Shown: one piece after another, positions 1 to 5,505 of the stretch
Position numbering within the stretch: the stretch's first letter is position 1
How the letters are laid out: each line of letters begins with the position of its first letter
Assembly: GCA_964631205.1 (NCBI GenBank)
Contig: CAZVWU010000015.1
Location: 1 to 8,114 of the forward strand
Origin: CAYYYJ01 sp964631205
Lineage (GTDB): Archaea; Aenigmatarchaeota; Aenigmatarchaeia; QMZP01; JACQNV01
Direction of reading: 5' to 3'
DNA length: 8,114 bases
The notes under the pieces: model-generated
The model's database searches: none
The model's input: only the letters and a program-made list of their open reading frames with translations
Told to the model about the DNA's origin: nothing
Translations under genes and position numbers: made by a program

Positions 1-987
1 GTCTTTTGACAAATATGGCGTCTGCTTGAGTTTCAGCTTTTTTGCATGTTCAAGCAGAAACTCGTCCTTTTCAGGCTTGAACTTATCCTGCTTATGCGGC
101 TTTCCGCCCTCTGGGGAAGAGAAAGGTGTCCAGACAATAAACCTTATTTTAGAATTTGCTATCGCATTTCCCAGTGCAGGCGCCATAAAAGGGTCTGAAT
201 AAATCCCTTTGGGTTTTTTTTCCAGGCTTTCTTCCATTGTCTTGTATCTCGCTACATATGGTTTCAGCCATTCCTTATAATCGTACATGCTTTTTTCCCT
301 GGCTTTAACCATTGTTTGGATCCTGATATACCTGTCCCTTACCTCAGGCAAAAAGCTGTCCCTCCACTTTTTATATAATTTATTTTTTGACTTGAGAACT
401 GTAGCTTCTGCATCTGTTACTTTGAGGCCCTCCCTTATTTTCTCAACACTTTCCTGATCCTCCTCGCTTACGAATTTAGCTAGCCTTATGAAATCAGCAA
501 TTATTGTTGGCCACCTCTTGACCATATTTATCATTGCAAACTGGTCCCCAACAAAAGCATCTACCCTGTCTATGAATAATGACCTTAGTATGTGGTCGTC
601 CTTATTCTCTTCTTTTTTGCTCTCTTTGATAAACTCGAGCATCTCCTTATACTTTCTTACATCATGCTTAAGCAATTCATAATCTGCAACTGCCTGGGCA
701 GCTGAAGCAAGACCTTGCTTTATCTGGGCTTCAAGCTTATGTTTCTGTTCAATTGTCAGATTATAGGCTTCTGCATAAACAGGTGACACGTCCATGCTTT
801 CCTCTATCTTTTTCATGACATATCCCCACTTGGATAACTGGAAAACAAGGGAATAATATAGACCAGAACAGCCCCCAATATTTGACGTGAGGTCCAACCT
901 TGTGTTCTGGTTTAATGGCATTGCAAACAATACCCTTCCAACCAATGGCTGTGTTTTAAACAGATCATCCAAAATTAAGTCTGGCAT
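1..987 (-). CDS. Uncharacterised protein, N-terminal 329 residues (runs off left edge)
   Basis: I do not recognise this protein. The frame is open from an ATG at 987 to the left edge without a stop, giving 329 residues and no C-terminus. It begins MPDLILDDLFKTQPLVGRVL, followed by a Gly/Ser-rich stretch (NIGGCSGLYYS, about residues 36-46). A long charged, probably helical or coiled-coil segment covers about residues 75-130. The C-terminal part seen is Lys-rich and contains FIVWTPFSSPEGG. No signal peptide or membrane helix is visible, so it is probably cytosolic. An in-frame stop lies at 1027-1029 and no other start codon falls between it and 987, so the ATG is secure. It has no Shine-Dalgarno motif and no TATA box 26 nt upstream; the 150-nt gap to the preceding gene instead holds two large dyads. 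It lies downstream of two paralogous unknown genes on the same strand and may work with them (inference). Confidence 0.85.
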   Translation of the reverse strand, partial: MPDLILDDLFKTQPLVGRVLFAMPLNQNTRLDLTSNIGGCSGLYYSLVFQLSKWGYVMKKIEESMDVSPVYAEAYNLTIEQKHKLEAQIKQGLASAAQAVADYELLKHDVRKYKEMLEFIKESKKEENKDDHILRSLFIDRVDAFVGDQFAMINMVKRWPTIIADFIRLAKFVSEEDQESVEKIREGLKVTDAEATVLKSKNKLYKKWRDSFLPEVRDRYIRIQTMVKAREKSMYDYKEWLKPYVARYKTMEESLEKKPKGIYSDPFMAPALGNAIANSKIRFIVWTPFSSPEGGKPHKQDKFKPEKDEFLLEHAKKLKLKQTPYLSKD

Positions 988-1009
988 AACATGTGAACTT
1001 GCTAAAGAA

Positions 1010-1032
1010 GGTTGGAAACTGATTTCCTAACC
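1010..1032 (-). promoter_or_regulatory. Alternative hairpin overlapping dyad 1
   Basis: On the minus strand this stretch can fold on its own: GGUU pairs with AACC and GGAAA with UUUCC around a UCAG tetraloop, with one bulged A. It uses one complete arm of dyad 1, so the two structures exclude each other. On the minus strand it is followed by UUCUUU and then the start codon at 987. A switching leader (attenuator or start-site occluder) is possible. This is inference from base pairing only. Confidence 0.35.
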
Positions 1033-1053
1033 GATTGATCTGAAATCAGTTTC
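1015..1053. repeat. Perfect 12-bp inverted repeat with 15-nt loop (dyad 1)
   Basis: The left arm GAAACTGATTTC (1015-1026) and right arm GAAATCAGTTTC (1042-1053) are exact reverse complements separated by 15 nt (1027-1041). It lies 27 nt upstream of the minus-strand start codon at 987. Its length and loop size equal those of dyad 2, 12 bp away, and the loops share the pattern CTA..C.ATTG. In minus-strand RNA it would form a 12-bp hairpin. Confidence 0.9.
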
Positions 1054-1065
1054 GTCCCTTCAGAT

Positions 1066-1104
1066 GAAATACATTCTCTATTCAATTGTGTAAGAATGTA
1101 TTTC
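1066..1104. repeat. Perfect 12-bp inverted repeat with 15-nt loop (dyad 2)
   Basis: The left arm GAAATACATTCT (1066-1077) and right arm AGAATGTATTTC (1093-1104) are exact reverse complements around a 15-nt loop (1078-1092). Compared with dyad 1, 22 of 39 positions match. Five of the 12 stem pairs differ and every difference is compensated on the other arm. It is therefore probably a diverged copy of the same structured element rather than an unrelated palindrome. Confidence 0.9.
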
Positions 1105-1105
1105 G

Positions 1106-1125
1106 GTATATTTAGCTTATTTATA
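1106..1125 (-). promoter_or_regulatory. Candidate TATA elements upstream of the 987 gene
   Basis: Just past the stop of the 193-aa gene the minus strand carries two TATA-like stretches (ATAAATAA around 1118-1125 and AAATATAC around 1106-1113). Standard archaeal spacing would put transcription starts near 1095 and 1083, inside dyad 2. The leader would then be about 100 nt and contain all of dyad 1. The alternative is read-through from the upstream gene, in which case both dyads are in the RNA. AT-rich context makes chance matches likely. Confidence 0.3.
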
Positions 1126-1137
1126 TTCTTTATCTCA

Positions 1138-1719
1138 TTACATTTTGTGCAATCCTATCTCCCTGTTAGCTGATTGGATCAGGCCGAATTCGCCCTTCAG
1201 GTAATCCATATATGCGCTATTAATTTCCCTGCATTTCTTGATATATTGCTGCCTCTGGTTTCCATAAAATATATAATCATAAATCCAATAGAGGCCCCTT
1301 AAAAACCAATTGGCTGGAAATGTGTTCACCAGTGTGGGCACCATTTCCAGAGTAAATTTTCCTTGCTTTGTCTGGCTATTCTCGTCTCCTTGGACTATTA
1401 TGAATATCTGCATTTTAGAATATCTGCTGAATCCCCTCTCCACATACCATTTCATGAAAAAGGTTATAGGCTCCCCTGAAGTGTCCCACCTGAAATCAGG
1501 CTCGCCCCACCCAGCAGAAGCTATCCTGAAAAATGGCTGGAAAGAACCTGTAAGCTTCATCGCAATGCTTGCCGGATTGGGCCCCTTATAGATAAAATAT
1601 TGGCTTTTATTTGGGGCAAAGCAGTCATCAGTTACTGTTATCGATCCTGCAGCCTGGCTTTTTTTCTTTTTTTCAGGCTTCTTTTGTTTTTCCTTATTTT
1701 TTTTATTGTCTTCAGCCAT
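1138..1719 (-). CDS. Uncharacterised protein (193 aa), paralog of the adjacent 174-aa protein
   Basis: I cannot name the family. The protein starts with a Lys-rich, probably disordered tail (about residues 1-21), followed by one compact domain. The domain has D-x-CF near residues 31-34, Y-x-GP (YKGP), a W-containing segment with SGEP, an FSRYSKMQIFII strand-like stretch, QGKFTLEMVP, and a C-terminal helical region ending in YIKKCREINSAYMDYLKGEFG. The same anchors occur in the same order in the 174-aa neighbour (DSCF, YVGP, KSGE, KFSYFWIKF, SGKATVEISP, YMIECRDLSAFY), so the two are diverged tandem duplicates. The Lys-rich tail is unique to this copy and might contact nucleic acid or another acidic partner (inference). 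No signal peptide or membrane helix. A TATA-like box at 1748-1755 suggests its own promoter with a leader of a few bases. Confidence 0.85.
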   Translation of the reverse strand: MAEDNKKNKEKQKKPEKKKKSQAAGSITVTDDCFAPNKSQYFIYKGPNPASIAMKLTGSFQPFFRIASAGWGEPDFRWDTSGEPITFFMKWYVERGFSRYSKMQIFIIVQGDENSQTKQGKFTLEMVPTLVNTFPANWFLRGLYWIYDYIFYGNQRQQYIKKCREINSAYMDYLKGEFGLIQSANREIGLHKM

Positions 1720-1747
1720 AATAGAGATTCTAAAATTTACTGTTTTC

Positions 1748-1755
1748 TATATTTT
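1748..1755 (-). promoter_or_regulatory. TATA box candidate for the 193-aa gene
   Basis: The minus strand reads AAAATATA, centred about 32 nt upstream of the ATG at 1719. This would place the transcription start only about 6-8 nt before the codon. The surrounding 56-nt spacer is AT-rich, so confidence is moderate. Confidence 0.45.
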
Positions 1756-1775
1756 TACTGCAATTAAATCTAAAA

Positions 1776-2300
1776 CTATTTTTCCCCCTCTTCTGTCAGC
1801 TGTTTGAAAAATTCTTTCACTTTCTTTGAATAAAATGCTGAGAGGTCCCTGCACTCTATCATATAATTATATCTTTTACCATGATAGAAAGCCCTGTGCC
1901 AGAATGACCTGAGCATTTCATAAAGCAAAGACCTCTGCCACACAGTGTCCTGGGGATATTCTGTGACCACAACAGGGCTTATTTCAACAGTAGCTTTTCC
2001 TGATTTATCACTTCCTGATCCATTTAGAGTAAATTTTATCCAGAAATAGCTGAATTTGTCAAGGTCTTTGTGGAGCACCCACCTTACCCTGAATTTTTCT
2101 TCTTCCCCTGACTTTGCCCAATTATATGTCTCTTCCTGCACATCCCCGTCAGCTGCGCGGAAAACTGTTTTTACAAGGTTATAGCAGAAATGGTAAAGCT
2201 TGGTAGCTCCCGGACCTACATACTTAAGCTCTATAACCCCAGGGTCCTCCTTAAAACAGGAGTCATACATCATCAGTTTGGTTCTAGCAAACACGGTCAT
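1776..2300 (-). CDS. Uncharacterised protein (174 aa), first gene of the paralog cluster
   Basis: Family not recognised. It is a single soluble domain without signal peptide or membrane helix. In order it shows YDSCF (near residue 12), LKYVGPG, a FRAADGD segment, WAKSGEEEKFRVRW, FSYFWIKFTLNGSG, SGKATVEISPVVV, an aromatic helical stretch (SFWHRAFYHGKRYNY), CRDLSAFY, and a charged C-terminus. Every anchor is matched in the downstream 193-aa protein. The alternation of beta-like and aromatic stretches ending in a helix would suit a small alpha/beta ligand- or lipid-binding fold; this is speculation. The ATG at 2300 lies in a short AT-rich divergent region shared with the small membrane protein at 2359, with a TATA-like box about 40 nt upstream. 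It is probably the first gene of a three-gene unit with the genes at 1719 and 987. Confidence 0.85.
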   Translation of the reverse strand: MTVFARTKLMMYDSCFKEDPGVIELKYVGPGATKLYHFCYNLVKTVFRAADGDVQEETYNWAKSGEEEKFRVRWVLHKDLDKFSYFWIKFTLNGSGSDKSGKATVEISPVVVTEYPQDTVWQRSLLYEMLRSFWHRAFYHGKRYNYMIECRDLSAFYSKKVKEFFKQLTEEGEK

Positions 2301-2330
2301 ATTTTATCAATATATATTATATGTGACTCT

Positions 2331-2345
2331 GAATATATTATAAAG
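2331..2345. promoter_or_regulatory. Shared TATA region of a divergent promoter
   Basis: GAATATATTATAAAG lies between the divergent starts at 2300 (minus) and 2359 (plus). On the minus strand TTTATAAT (2337-2344) is about 40 nt from the 2300 ATG, giving a leader near 15 nt. On the plus strand the GAATATAT half is about 25 nt from the 2359 ATG, as for a leaderless start. One nearly symmetric AT element could serve both directions. Confidence 0.45.
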
Positions 2346-2358
2346 AATAAGGCAGATT

Positions 2359-2568
2359 ATGGCATTTGGACTATTAGGCCAGTTAATTGGCATATTGTTG
2401 ATACTTTTTGGCGGGTATATGGTCTTTCTCTTCCCTTCATATGCAGACCCACAAAGTTCTACTGGGTCTAGGCAGACAGTAGGCCACCAGCCTTCTGAAT
2501 TCTCGATTTCTGGGATAGTAATAGGCCTTATCTCCCTTGTCATAGGGTTCATGCTACTGTTTTTTTGA
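2359..2568 (+). CDS. Small two-helix membrane protein (69 aa)
   Basis: This is a hypothetical integral membrane protein. Residues 3-24 form one hydrophobic helix (LLGQLIGILLILFGGYMVFL). Residues 25-48 are a polar loop rich in Ser, Gln and Pro. Residues 49-69 form a second helix that ends at the C-terminus. The helices carry Gly-rich spacings that suit tight helix packing. Both termini probably lie on the same side. There is no Shine-Dalgarno site, and an AT-rich element 25 nt upstream suits a leaderless start. It is divergent from the unknown paralog cluster, and its last 15 bp overlap, tail to tail, the end of the rhodanese/MBL gene. An overlapping opposite-strand frame (2307-2552) lacks such a coherent pattern. 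Function unknown. Confidence 0.7.
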   Translation: MAFGLLGQLIGILLILFGGYMVFLFPSYADPQSSTGSRQTVGHQPSEFSISGIVIGLISLVIGFMLLFF

Positions 2569-3645
2569 TGTGGCGACTACGCATCTGTTCGCCCCGAATT
2601 CCAGCTCAGACACTTCATCTTCTGTATACTCAAGCCCATTTTTATTTGTATTCACAATAGTCTCATAGTTCAAAGGTTTTGGCGGGATATTTGAAACGAC
2701 ATATTTTATAAATTCAGGTTTTGACAACTCGAAGATCTTATTGTTTTTTGTTATCCAATCCAAAGATGCAGCCACAGGCTTTCCAAAATCCGATGCATTT
2801 TTGCAGTGAGCAGATACTATGATTAGATTTCCATCTAGGTTAAGAATTTTATTTCGATAAGTTTCAAATAATTCAGCAGCATATTCTTCTGACTTGTCTT
2901 TAAGGTCAGGCCTCGCAACCCCTTCTATAAATAGTGTATCGCCTGTCAGAAGGAATTTATTATCAATTAAAAATGATGTGCTGCCTCTTGTATGTCCCGG
3001 GGTTTGGATTATTTCTATTTCGATGTTCCCTAAGACTATTTTTTTATTCTCGTCCAGTTTTTTATACCCCTGAACACCATACACATCCAAACTGTTCAAA
3101 AACAAGTCAGCCTTCGATTCTTTTTGGAGAAACCTGCTGCCTGAAATATGGTCAGCCTGCTGGTGGGTGTCTATTATTGCTTTTATCTGGCAGCCTAGTT
3201 TTTTTGAGAAATCAAGGTATTCTTGGGTATATATTGAAGGGTCTATAACAGCTGCCTGATTTCCTGAAACTAAGAAATAACCCAGACAGCCTTTTCCTAC
3301 CCTCTTTATCTGAAACAATTTAAAATCGGATTTAACACTCTTTATTTCTACAAAATCAAAAACAGAATTCCACAAAGCCATCCCTCCAGAGAGTGTCTTT
3401 GCATTAAACCCATTTGCTTTAAGGATATTCTCTGCAAACTGGGACCGCTGCCCATGGGCGCAAATAGTTATTATTTCCTTTTCTTTTGGAATTTTTTCTA
3501 AGCTGGATATTACTTCATTTACAGGTATATTTACCGCCTCTTCTATTTTCCAATTATTATATTCTTCAGGCGTTCTTACGTCTAACAAAAAAATATCCTC
3601 TTTTTCCTGGAGTTTTTCTTTTAGTTCTGAAGGCGCTATAAACAT
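2554..3645 (-). CDS. Rhodanese + metallo-beta-lactamase fusion, persulfide dioxygenase-like
   Basis: Probable sulfur-metabolism enzyme of 363 aa. The N-terminal rhodanese domain (about 1-98) has LLDVRTPEEY and the active-site loop CAHGQRS with catalytic Cys62, then LSGGMALW. The MBL domain (about 105-300) starts at GKGCLGYFLV. The first metal motif reads THQQADH instead of THxHADH. His161, His218 (TPGHT) and Asp236 (TGDTLF), which match the three iron ligands of ETHE1, are present, as are Asp165, His166 and His280; the second motif His is Gln163. The tail has the PPKPLNY linker typical of MBL-rhodanese proteins. Known relatives oxidise glutathione persulfide or related persulfides, with rhodanese moving the sulfane sulfur; substrate here is inferred. 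Many characterised fusions have rhodanese C-terminal; here it is N-terminal. The gene follows ABCE1 by 45 nt but has its own TATA box and starts at about the predicted +1. Its end overlaps the small membrane gene by 15 bp. Confidence 0.92.
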   Translation of the reverse strand: MFIAPSELKEKLQEKEDIFLLDVRTPEEYNNWKIEEAVNIPVNEVISSLEKIPKEKEIITICAHGQRSQFAENILKANGFNAKTLSGGMALWNSVFDFVEIKSVKSDFKLFQIKRVGKGCLGYFLVSGNQAAVIDPSIYTQEYLDFSKKLGCQIKAIIDTHQQADHISGSRFLQKESKADLFLNSLDVYGVQGYKKLDENKKIVLGNIEIEIIQTPGHTRGSTSFLIDNKFLLTGDTLFIEGVARPDLKDKSEEYAAELFETYRNKILNLDGNLIIVSAHCKNASDFGKPVAASLDWITKNNKIFELSKPEFIKYVVSNIPPKPLNYETIVNTNKNGLEYTEDEVSELEFGANRCVVATSKKQ

Positions 3646-3667
3646 ATCTTATAGAATAGAGAACATA

Positions 3668-3675
3668 TTTATAAA
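3668..3675 (-). promoter_or_regulatory. TATA box of the rhodanese/MBL gene (leaderless)
   Basis: The minus strand reads TTTATAAA, centred 26-27 nt upstream of the A of the ATG at 3645. This is the spacing expected when transcription starts at the start codon. It lies in the 45-nt spacer after the ABCE1 stop, so the gene can be transcribed independently of ABCE1. Confidence 0.65.
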
Positions 3676-3690
3676 ATAGCAGAATCTGAT

Positions 3691-5463
3691 CTAATCGTAA
3701 TAATACTTCCCCTTTTCCTTTTGCTCCCTGTCCAAAACAGAGCCCGGCTTATTAACCCGCGGCCTGTGGGTTGATTTATCCCTGCGGAAGGTAATGTCCA
3801 TTTTCTTAAGAAATCTGTTCATCCCCATCTTCAGGTCTTCTGGAGAGTTCCCATGCCCTGAAACAGCAGGCTCCCCATCAAAAACCATAAGCCTGTTTGA
3901 AACAGCGTCTATAACCTGAAGGTCGTGATCTGCAACAAAACCTGAAACTCCCCTGTTTTTTGTCCATTCATCCAAGACTTTCGAGAGGGAAAGCCTCTGC
4001 TCGACATCCAGAAAAGCAGAAGGCTCGTCCAATAAAAGTATATCATGGTCTTTTGCAAGGGCCTGGCATATGAAAACTGCCTGCAATTCCCCGCCTGACA
4101 GCTTTCCAATATTTCTTTCTAACAGCCTTTCAACTTTTAATAGATGTATTGCGTTTTGGATAGATGAAGTATTTCCAATAAAATCTCCCACTGGCATTAC
4201 TTTTTGTTTCTCATCCAAAACCAGTCGTTGAGGTTTATAGGATAATTTCAAATCCAAAGATTTTCCTTTATCAGGTTCTAGGATTCCTGCAAGCATATTA
4301 ACAAAAGTTGTTTTCCCAATCCCGTTAGGCCCGAGGATTCCTATGATTTCCCCTTCTCCTAGATTCCCAGGGGATGTTGTTAACTTAAAATCAGCGAATT
4401 TTTTCTCAAATTCCCCAAATTCTGCTATTATTTTTGTTTTTTCGGGGGATTTCGCAACCCTGCTAAAAATAATAGGGTATTCCCTGAACCTTACATTATC
4501 TTCTTTCACGTAACCTTCAAGATAAGTGTTTATTCCTACCCTCACAGATTCCGGTTTCGAGACAACACCAAAAACCCCTGGACTCCCATAAAGTATGTGA
4601 ACCTGATCGGCTAGGTAATCTGCTATTGCAAGATCATGTTCTGCCACTATAACAAAAGGCTTTTCACCTGATTTTTCTGGATATTTTCCTTCAGCTAGTT
4701 TTCTGATATTTTTTGCTATGAGAAGCCTCTGTTCAACATCCAGGTAGCTTGAGGGTTCATCGAAAAAGTAAAAGTTGCCGCCTTTTAATATTGTTGCGGC
4801 AATAGCTATTAGTTGGAGTTCGCCACCTGACAATTCGTTCATATTTTTCCCAAGCAGCCTTTCAATTTTAAAATCAGAAACTATAAGATCAAACTTATTT
4901 TCCTTGTCGGATTTTTTTAGGATTTCTTTTACTTTCCCAGAAAACATTTTTGGAAGCAAATCAATATTCTGGGATTTATAGCCAACTTTTATATTTTTTA
5001 TGTTTTCCAAGTAAGCCTGCAATTCAGTTCCTTTAAATTGTTCTATCACATCCTGCCAGCCTGAGTCCTGCTTTCCCCTGTTAGGCTTAAGATTGCCGGA
5101 AAGAATATTTAAAACAGTTGATTTCCCTATCCCATTTGGCCCAACTAATCCGACTATGATGCCTTTTTTAGGTATTGGCAATCTGTAGAGGGCAAAAAGA
5201 TTTTTCCCATACCTGTGTATAGGGTCTTCTTCCAGTTCTGTAGGCAGATTTATAATAGAGATTGCGTTTGGCGCAGCTTTCACACAAATCCCGCATCCAA
5301 TGCATGTGTTTTCATCTATCGAGAGGAATCCTGTCTGGGAATTTACGCTAATACATTCTACACCAGACCTGTTAACAGGGCATAGATTCTGGATCCAGAG
5401 ATTTGTTTCCTTGTCTTTCAATTCCTCATTATCCACAACCGCGATACGCTTTATTGTTGCCAT
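3691..5463 (-). CDS. ABCE1/Rli1 ribosome-recycling ATPase lacking one Fe-S cluster site
   Basis: ABCE1 splits ribosomes after termination together with aRF1/aPelota; it is cytosolic and essential in the organisms tested. I use the ATG at 5463 (590 aa, MATIKRIAVV); an upstream in-frame TTG at 5484 lies too close to the TATA box to be transcribed. The two ABC domains are intact: Walker A GPNGIGKST and GPNGIGKTT, signatures LSGGELQ twice, Walker B FFDEPSSYLD and LLDEPSAFLD, switch His in AEHD and ADHD. Hinge and C-terminal motifs (GMNRFLKKMDITFRRD, NKPGSVLDREQKEKG) are typical. The N-terminal ferredoxin-like domain is abnormal. Motif 1, normally C-x4-C-x3-C-x3-CP, reads Leu15, Thr20, Ile24, Cys28-Pro; motif 2 reads CIGCGICVKAAP with Ala64 for the last Cys. 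In the 8Fe ferredoxin fold these four missing ligands hold cluster I, while Cys28, 54, 57 and 60 hold cluster II, so one cluster should remain. It is divergent from the C39-like gene. Confidence 0.97.
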   Translation of the reverse strand: MATIKRIAVVDNEELKDKETNLWIQNLCPVNRSGVECISVNSQTGFLSIDENTCIGCGICVKAAPNAISIINLPTELEEDPIHRYGKNLFALYRLPIPKKGIIVGLVGPNGIGKSTVLNILSGNLKPNRGKQDSGWQDVIEQFKGTELQAYLENIKNIKVGYKSQNIDLLPKMFSGKVKEILKKSDKENKFDLIVSDFKIERLLGKNMNELSGGELQLIAIAATILKGGNFYFFDEPSSYLDVEQRLLIAKNIRKLAEGKYPEKSGEKPFVIVAEHDLAIADYLADQVHILYGSPGVFGVVSKPESVRVGINTYLEGYVKEDNVRFREYPIIFSRVAKSPEKTKIIAEFGEFEKKFADFKLTTSPGNLGEGEIIGILGPNGIGKTTFVNMLAGILEPDKGKSLDLKLSYKPQRLVLDEKQKVMPVGDFIGNTSSIQNAIHLLKVERLLERNIGKLSGGELQAVFICQALAKDHDILLLDEPSAFLDVEQRLSLSKVLDEWTKNRGVSGFVADHDLQVIDAVSNRLMVFDGEPAVSGHGNSPEDLKMGMNRFLKKMDITFRRDKSTHRPRVNKPGSVLDREQKEKGKYYYD

Positions 5464-5488
5464 ATCTTTGATTAAGTCAAGCAAATAA

Positions 5489-5496
5489 TATATAAA
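5489..5496 (-). promoter_or_regulatory. TATA box of the ABCE1 gene
   Basis: The minus strand reads TTTATATA, centred about 29-30 nt upstream of the ATG at 5463. Transcription would begin only 3-5 nt before that codon and downstream of the alternative TTG at 5484. This supports the shorter 590-aa product. Confidence 0.6.
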
Positions 5497-5505
5497 TAGA
5501 TAGAT

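Noticed and set aside
488..682. Plus-strand open frame of 64 codons
   Set aside because: Lies wholly opposite the long minus-strand frame at 1-987 and shows no domain logic of its own.
1015..1104. CRISPR array or leader, suggested by repeated GAAA/TTTC-ended units
   Set aside because: Only two units, each an inverted repeat instead of a direct repeat, with differing stems and no spacer pattern or cas genes nearby.
1015..1104. Pair of bacterial-style intrinsic terminators after the 193-aa gene
   Set aside because: Stems are not GC-rich, no U tract follows dyad 2, loops are 15 nt, and archaeal termination does not need hairpins. Only the alternative hairpin has a weak U-rich follow-on.
1310..1591. 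Plus-strand open frame of 93 codons
   Set aside because: Antisense to the 193-aa gene, whose paralogy with its neighbour proves which strand codes.
2307..2552. Minus-strand open frame of 81 codons
   Set aside because: Overlaps both the 2359-2568 gene and the divergent promoter; the two clean hydrophobic helices of the opposite frame are the better coding pattern.
3909..4109. Minus-strand 66-codon frame within ABCE1
   Set aside because: A different frame inside conserved ABC-domain sequence; a shadow of the real gene.
3691..5463. ABCE1 as a decaying pseudogene because Cys ligands are missing
   Set aside because: The frame is full length and all ATPase, hinge and C-terminal motifs are intact; the losses map neatly to one cluster site.
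5464..5484. Extended ABCE1 start at the TTG at 5484
   Set aside because: The TATA box at 5489-5496 would place the transcript start downstream of it, and the family's N-terminus matches from the ATG at 5463.
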